Source: Desulfonatronum thiodismutans (GTDB taxonomy: Bacteria > Desulfobacterota > Desulfovibrionia > Desulfovibrionales > Desulfonatronaceae). From it: a DNA stretch of 64,000 nt. The stretch covers positions 132,374 through 196,373 of the forward strand of contig NZ_JPIK01000018.1 in NCBI RefSeq assembly GCF_000717475.1, read 5' to 3'. Made by a program: the position numbers and the translations under genes. This document shows positions 60,953 to 64,000 of the stretch, piece by piece (position 1 is the first letter of the stretch; every line of letters starts with the position of its first letter). The notes under the pieces are model-generated. The model made no database searches. It worked only from the letters and a program-made list of their open reading frames with translations, and was not told the origin of the DNA.

Positions 60953-63364
60953 TCAGGAGGCGGAGAAGATCAGCGTCCGATCCGAGGTGTCCTGGATGCG
61001 GAAGCCCGCGGCTTCGATTTTTTGGCGCAGGGCGTCGGCTGTGGCGAAGTCCTTGTCGCCTCGGGCGGTTTCGCGTCGGGCGCAGAGGTCTCGGACGTGG
61101 TCCGGTAGGTCGGATGGGCGGAGGGGAACTTCGGTCCAATCCACTAGGCCCAGAACGGCGTCCAGGTACCGGAAGAGATCGACGCAGGCCGCGGCTTCCT
61201 GGGTGGAGAGGCGGTTCTGGTTGATCGCGGCGTTGATTTCCCTGGTGCATTGGAACAGGGCAGGCCAAAAGGCGGGTAGATTGAGGTCGTTTTCCAGGCA
61301 GTCCGTGAGAGCCTGTTTGACGTTGAACAGGGACTGGCCGATATTTGGGCCGATATTCTGACCGATATTCTGGCCGATGTTCGTCGCGGGCTTCTTCGGC
61401 TCGGCATCCGGGGCGAGGGTGTGCAGCCTTGCCAGGGTCTGCTGAATGCGTCTCCAGTTTTTGAGCCACATTTCCAGGCTTTCAGCGGAACATTGCAACG
61501 CAGTATGGTAGGAGCCGGAGAGCAGCCAGAAGCGCAGGGCGAGCGGAGGGATGTCCGTGACCGGAAGGGAGGACAGAGAACAAGAGGTCTCCGTATCGGC
61601 GCAGGTGGCGGACTGGGCCGTGATCCAGGCCTGGGGCTGGGTGTTGCTTACTGCGCGCCAGATGGAGCAAAGGTTTTCCAGGTGCGGAAAACGATGGTCG
61701 TCGTCTCCGAGGACCAGGGTCAGTTCCTGGGACTGGCCCTGGGACTGGCCCTGGGACTGGCCGTGCATCACCACACCAGCCATCTGCAGGTACCAACTGG
61801 GACGGACGTTGCCCCACTCGGTCTGGAGGAAGAAGCCGTCCTTGAGATCCGCCAGGGAGGTGCGCTTGAGCAGGGTGAAGTCCCGGGGATTGTCCTTGAC
61901 GTAGCCGTCCAGGTCCACGGTGGAGCCGGAGCGCAATTTTTCCGGGTCCACCCCGAGCAGGTCCCCGTAGTGCTTGTCCCGGCGCACGTCGAAGTAGACC
62001 GAGCGCAGCTTCTCGTACCCGAGACCCTTGCTGAGCAGTTTGCGACAGGCCTGGAGCAGTTCCGGGGCGCACTGGCCCGCGGAGACGAAACGGACCTGGG
62101 AGGAAACGCCCAGGCGCGAGGCAAGCTCCCGAATCGTGGAAAGGGCTTGCTTTCCGGACACCTCCAGGCTCATGCCTCCGGCCCGGGCAGCGGCCACGGC
62201 CCGGTCGTCCAGATCGGCCACGCCCACCAGCACTTCAGCCCGGTCACTGGCTTTGGCGTCCTTCTGATTGAGATACCTGGCCGCCACGTCCAGCAAAACG
62301 ATGCGGCGCCATGCTCCGAATCCGGTGATGTCGTCCAGGCTGGGGCCGGGGGTGAACAGGCGCATGGCGGACTTGCCGGGCCGTAACGCCGTCAACTCGC
62401 GTCGGCGCAAATCCCGGACCTGAACGCCCTGCTCCTGGGGCGGGGCGAAAAGCGGGGTACTCAGGTAGCGGATGCCGCCGTCCGGGAAGATGACCACTAC
62501 CAGGGGGGGCGGCCCCGACGGATGCTTCGCGGCTTGCTGGTCCAATTCGCGGGCCAGTTGGAGTGCTCCGCTGAGCGCGGCCCCGGAACTCATGCCCGCG
62601 AAAATTCCTTCCTGATTGGCCAGCTTGCGGCAGAGGTCAAAGGCGGTCTCGTCCTCCACGTTTAGAATCCGGTCTGGAGCGTGCTTGTCGTAGATGCCCG
62701 GCGGATAGGACTCCTGCATGTTTTTCAGGCCCTGGATCTTGTGCCCGGCATAGGGCTCCACGGCCACGACCGTGATATCCGGGTTGAGTTCCTTCAGCCG
62801 TTTTGTCAAACCCATCACGGTCCCAGACGTACCCAGGGTGGCCACCACGTGGGTCGCCCGACCTTCGGTCTGGTCCCAGATTTCCTGGGCCGTGGTCCGG
62901 TAGTGGGCCGCGATGCTGGCCGGATTGTTGAACTGGTCCATGAGCACGTAGCGTTCCGGCTCCTCGCGGTGCAGCCGGTAGGCTTCTTCGATGGCCCCGT
63001 CCGTGCTCAGATGGCCCGGCGTGAGGTGGATGGTCGCCCCGTAGGCCAGCATGATCCGTCTGCGTTCCTCCGAGGCTGACTCGGGCATGAGCAGCATCAG
63101 CTTGTACCCCTTGACCGCGCAGACCATGGCCAAGCCGATACCGGTATTCCCGGAGGTGGCTTCGATGATCACCTTGTCCGGGGTCAGAAGCCCGGATGCC
63201 TCGGCCTGTTCGATCATGGCCAGGGCCACCCGGTCCTTGATGGAGCCGCCGGGATTGAACTCTTCGATCTTGGCGGCGATTTGGACTCCGGGAAAGGGGT
63301 TCAGCTTGCGCAAGGCCACCAGCGGCGTCTTGCCGATGAGCGAGAGAACATGGTCGTGAATCAT
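60953..63364 (-). CDS. Cysteine synthase fused to degenerate cysteinyl-tRNA synthetase
   Basis: 803 residues. Residues 1-~315 are an intact O-acetylserine sulfhydrylase: PLP lysine 43 in NPGGSIKDRVA, SGNTGIGLAMV, GTSGTVMG near 180, AGMSSGAALSGAL. Residues ~335-803 align along the whole of CysRS but the active site is gone: HIGH has become FGAWRR, the zinc-binding 'GWHIECSA' reads SWYLQMAG, and KMSKS is absent; the C-terminal KDFATADALRQKIEAAGFRIQDT is kept. Two in-frame 12-base tandem repeats encode GQSQ and NIGQ arrays (61726-61762, 61337-61383). The synthetase half is probably a structural or regulatory relic. Confidence 0.9.
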   Translation of the reverse strand: MIHDHVLSLIGKTPLVALRKLNPFPGVQIAAKIEEFNPGGSIKDRVALAMIEQAEASGLLTPDKVIIEATSGNTGIGLAMVCAVKGYKLMLLMPESASEERRRIMLAYGATIHLTPGHLSTDGAIEEAYRLHREEPERYVLMDQFNNPASIAAHYRTTAQEIWDQTEGRATHVVATLGTSGTVMGLTKRLKELNPDITVVAVEPYAGHKIQGLKNMQESYPPGIYDKHAPDRILNVEDETAFDLCRKLANQEGIFAGMSSGAALSGALQLARELDQQAAKHPSGPPPLVVVIFPDGGIRYLSTPLFAPPQEQGVQVRDLRRRELTALRPGKSAMRLFTPGPSLDDITGFGAWRRIVLLDVAARYLNQKDAKASDRAEVLVGVADLDDRAVAAARAGGMSLEVSGKQALSTIRELASRLGVSSQVRFVSAGQCAPELLQACRKLLSKGLGYEKLRSVYFDVRRDKHYGDLLGVDPEKLRSGSTVDLDGYVKDNPRDFTLLKRTSLADLKDGFFLQTEWGNVRPSWYLQMAGVVMHGQSQGQSQGQSQELTLVLGDDDHRFPHLENLCSIWRAVSNTQPQAWITAQSATCADTETSCSLSSLPVTDIPPLALRFWLLSGSYHTALQCSAESLEMWLKNWRRIQQTLARLHTLAPDAEPKKPATNIGQNIGQNIGPNIGQSLFNVKQALTDCLENDLNLPAFWPALFQCTREINAAINQNRLSTQEAAACVDLFRYLDAVLGLVDWTEVPLRPSDLPDHVRDLCARRETARGDKDFATADALRQKIEAAGFRIQDTSDRTLIFSAS

Positions 63365-63405
63365 GGCGATGTCCCAAGACGGACGGAGTCGTTTGCAGTG
63401 GTCCG

Positions 63406-63648
63406 TTACAGGTAGTCCTGATCAATGGCGGCTTTGCCGTCAGCGTTGACCAGTTTCAGGAAGCGAGTCATCCGTTCGTCCACCGGAACGATGGGAAATT
63501 GATTCTTGCAGACGTCGCATTGCGCCAGGGACGCCTGGGTGGGGGAGGACAGGGGCAGTTCGCGTCCGCAAAACGGGCACGGATAGAGATAAATTATTTC
63601 CATGCGCGCCGGCTTGACCGGCAACAGAGCTTTTTGTCTGGCGTTCAT
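63406..63648 (-). CDS. Small zinc-ribbon protein
   Basis: Protein of 80 residues with two CxxC knuckles, YPCPFCGRELPL and AQCDVCKNQFPIVP, forming one probable zinc ribbon, then a charged tail VDERMTRFLKLVNADGK. The start overlaps the rsfS stop by four bases (ATGA), so it is translated after rsfS. Function unknown; small zinc ribbons next to ribosome factors sometimes bind RNA. Confidence 0.75.
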   Translation of the reverse strand: MNARQKALLPVKPARMEIIYLYPCPFCGRELPLSSPTQASLAQCDVCKNQFPIVPVDERMTRFLKLVNADGKAAIDQDYL

Positions 63649-64000
63649 GGCTTGTCCGCGGGCGGTTCAGGGTTCGGGGCGTCGAGCAGGGAACGGGCCC
63701 GGGACCAGAGACCGTCCAGGCTGTAAAATTCCCGGCTGTCTTCCTGGAAGATGTGCACCAGAACGTCGTTGCCGTCCACGAGAATCCATCGTCCTTCGGT
63801 GTAGCCTTCCATGCCCAGATAGCCGATGCCCTTCTCGGCATAACGCTCCAGAAGCCAGTCCGCCAGGGCTTGGGCGTGTCGGGCGCCATGCGCTGAGCAG
63901 ATGACCATCACGTCGGCCACGGCGGAAAACGGGGTGACGTCCAGGACGGAAACGTCCCGGGCCTTTTTTTCTTCCAACCACCCGGCAACGGCCAGGGCCT
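63645..64000 (-). CDS. rsfS: Ribosome silencing factor RsfS, 5' end beyond the window
   Basis: RsfS (Iojap/DUF143) binds ribosomal protein uL14 and blocks subunit joining in starvation. The frame stays open to the window edge, reading ALAVAGWLEEKKARDVSVLD, the standard 'AL..KKAxDIxVLDV' start region, so the initiation codon lies outside. Further blocks are DVMVICSAHGARHAQALADWL, GIGYLGMEGYTEGRWILVDG and DVLVHIFQEDSREFYSLDGLW, all typical. At least 118 residues are present, nearly complete. It is followed by the zinc-ribbon gene in an ATGA overlap. Confidence 0.92.
   Translation of the reverse strand, partial: ALAVAGWLEEKKARDVSVLDVTPFSAVADVMVICSAHGARHAQALADWLLERYAEKGIGYLGMEGYTEGRWILVDGNDVLVHIFQEDSREFYSLDGLWSRARSLLDAPNPEPPADKP

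Noticed and set aside
61337..61762. Tandem repeats that might suggest a CRISPR-like array.
   Set aside because: The units are 12 bases, contiguous without spacers, and stay in frame inside the CysK fusion gene.
1..64000. tRNA, rRNA, prophage and insertion-sequence genes.
   Set aside because: No T-loop/acceptor patterns, rRNA blocks, integrases, transposases or phage structural genes were seen by eye; a dedicated tRNAscan/HMM search would be decisive.

Overview
The window is bacterial, GC-rich and densely coded. The gene set (a CysK protein fused to a decayed cysteinyl-tRNA synthetase, a PHP-nuclease/UvrD fusion, paired 2-hydroxyacyl-CoA dehydratase activase and component genes, CbiR with CobU, and a polA-DUF1844-argC neighbourhood) suggests a deltaproteobacterial sulfate-reducer relative of the Desulfovibrionales. 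The genus cannot be fixed from the sequence alone. No rRNA, tRNA, transposase or CRISPR array was recognised. One structural RNA, the small SRP RNA, is clear.

Layout. 0-10 kb: alanine dehydrogenase-like enzyme, a drug/metabolite exporter, a complete general L-amino-acid ABC transporter (aapJQMP) with a strong hairpin after the binding-protein gene, the AMPylator SelO, a methyltransferase and a thioesterase. 10-17 kb: M29 aminopeptidase, lactonase-like metallo-beta-lactamase, a DUF4160/DUF2442 pair, and a 1038-residue helicase-nuclease that joins MrfA-like and MrfB-like repair parts. 17-24 kb: trmFO, then a leftward putA / ACT protein / UPF0210 operon, SRP RNA with its terminator, and a queuosine-precursor transporter. 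25-30 kb: an acyl-CoA dehydratase activase and its partner, split by an AT-rich TumE-like toxin pair.

30-34.5 kb is the accessory patch. It holds a Phd antitoxin with a frameshifted VapC, alkD, an AT-rich OLD-like ATPase/TOPRIM gene that carries the marks of an integron gene cassette (10-base inverse core sites and an attC-like hairpin), and relics of dinD and rhuM. 34.5-44.7 kb: LysE-type exporter, methyltransferase, UvrD helicase, phosphodiesterase, a 52-residue membrane peptide, a MogA-like protein and the PHP-UvrD fusion. 45-53 kb: cobamide remodelling and salvage (cbiR, cobU), DHH phosphoesterase, polA, an aminotransferase, DUF1844 and argC. 53-64 kb: a toxin-antitoxin pair, prepilin peptidase, a gene behind a near-perfect sigma-54 promoter, thpR, a cereblon-like CULT protein, HD-GYP, pncC, nadK with a large DUF89-like partner, the CysK fusion, a zinc ribbon and the 3' part of rsfS.

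Intergenic space contains several repeat families: three copies of a ~125-base palindromic element (two abut stop codons, one is interrupted by a four-hairpin array), two copies of an AATCGAA-rich inverted repeat, and one MITE-like element. A compact multi-hairpin RNA-like structure lies at 57.36-57.49 kb. The most promising candidates for something undescribed are the cassette-borne ATPase, the AGGAC-loop hairpin array and the 57.4-kb structure.
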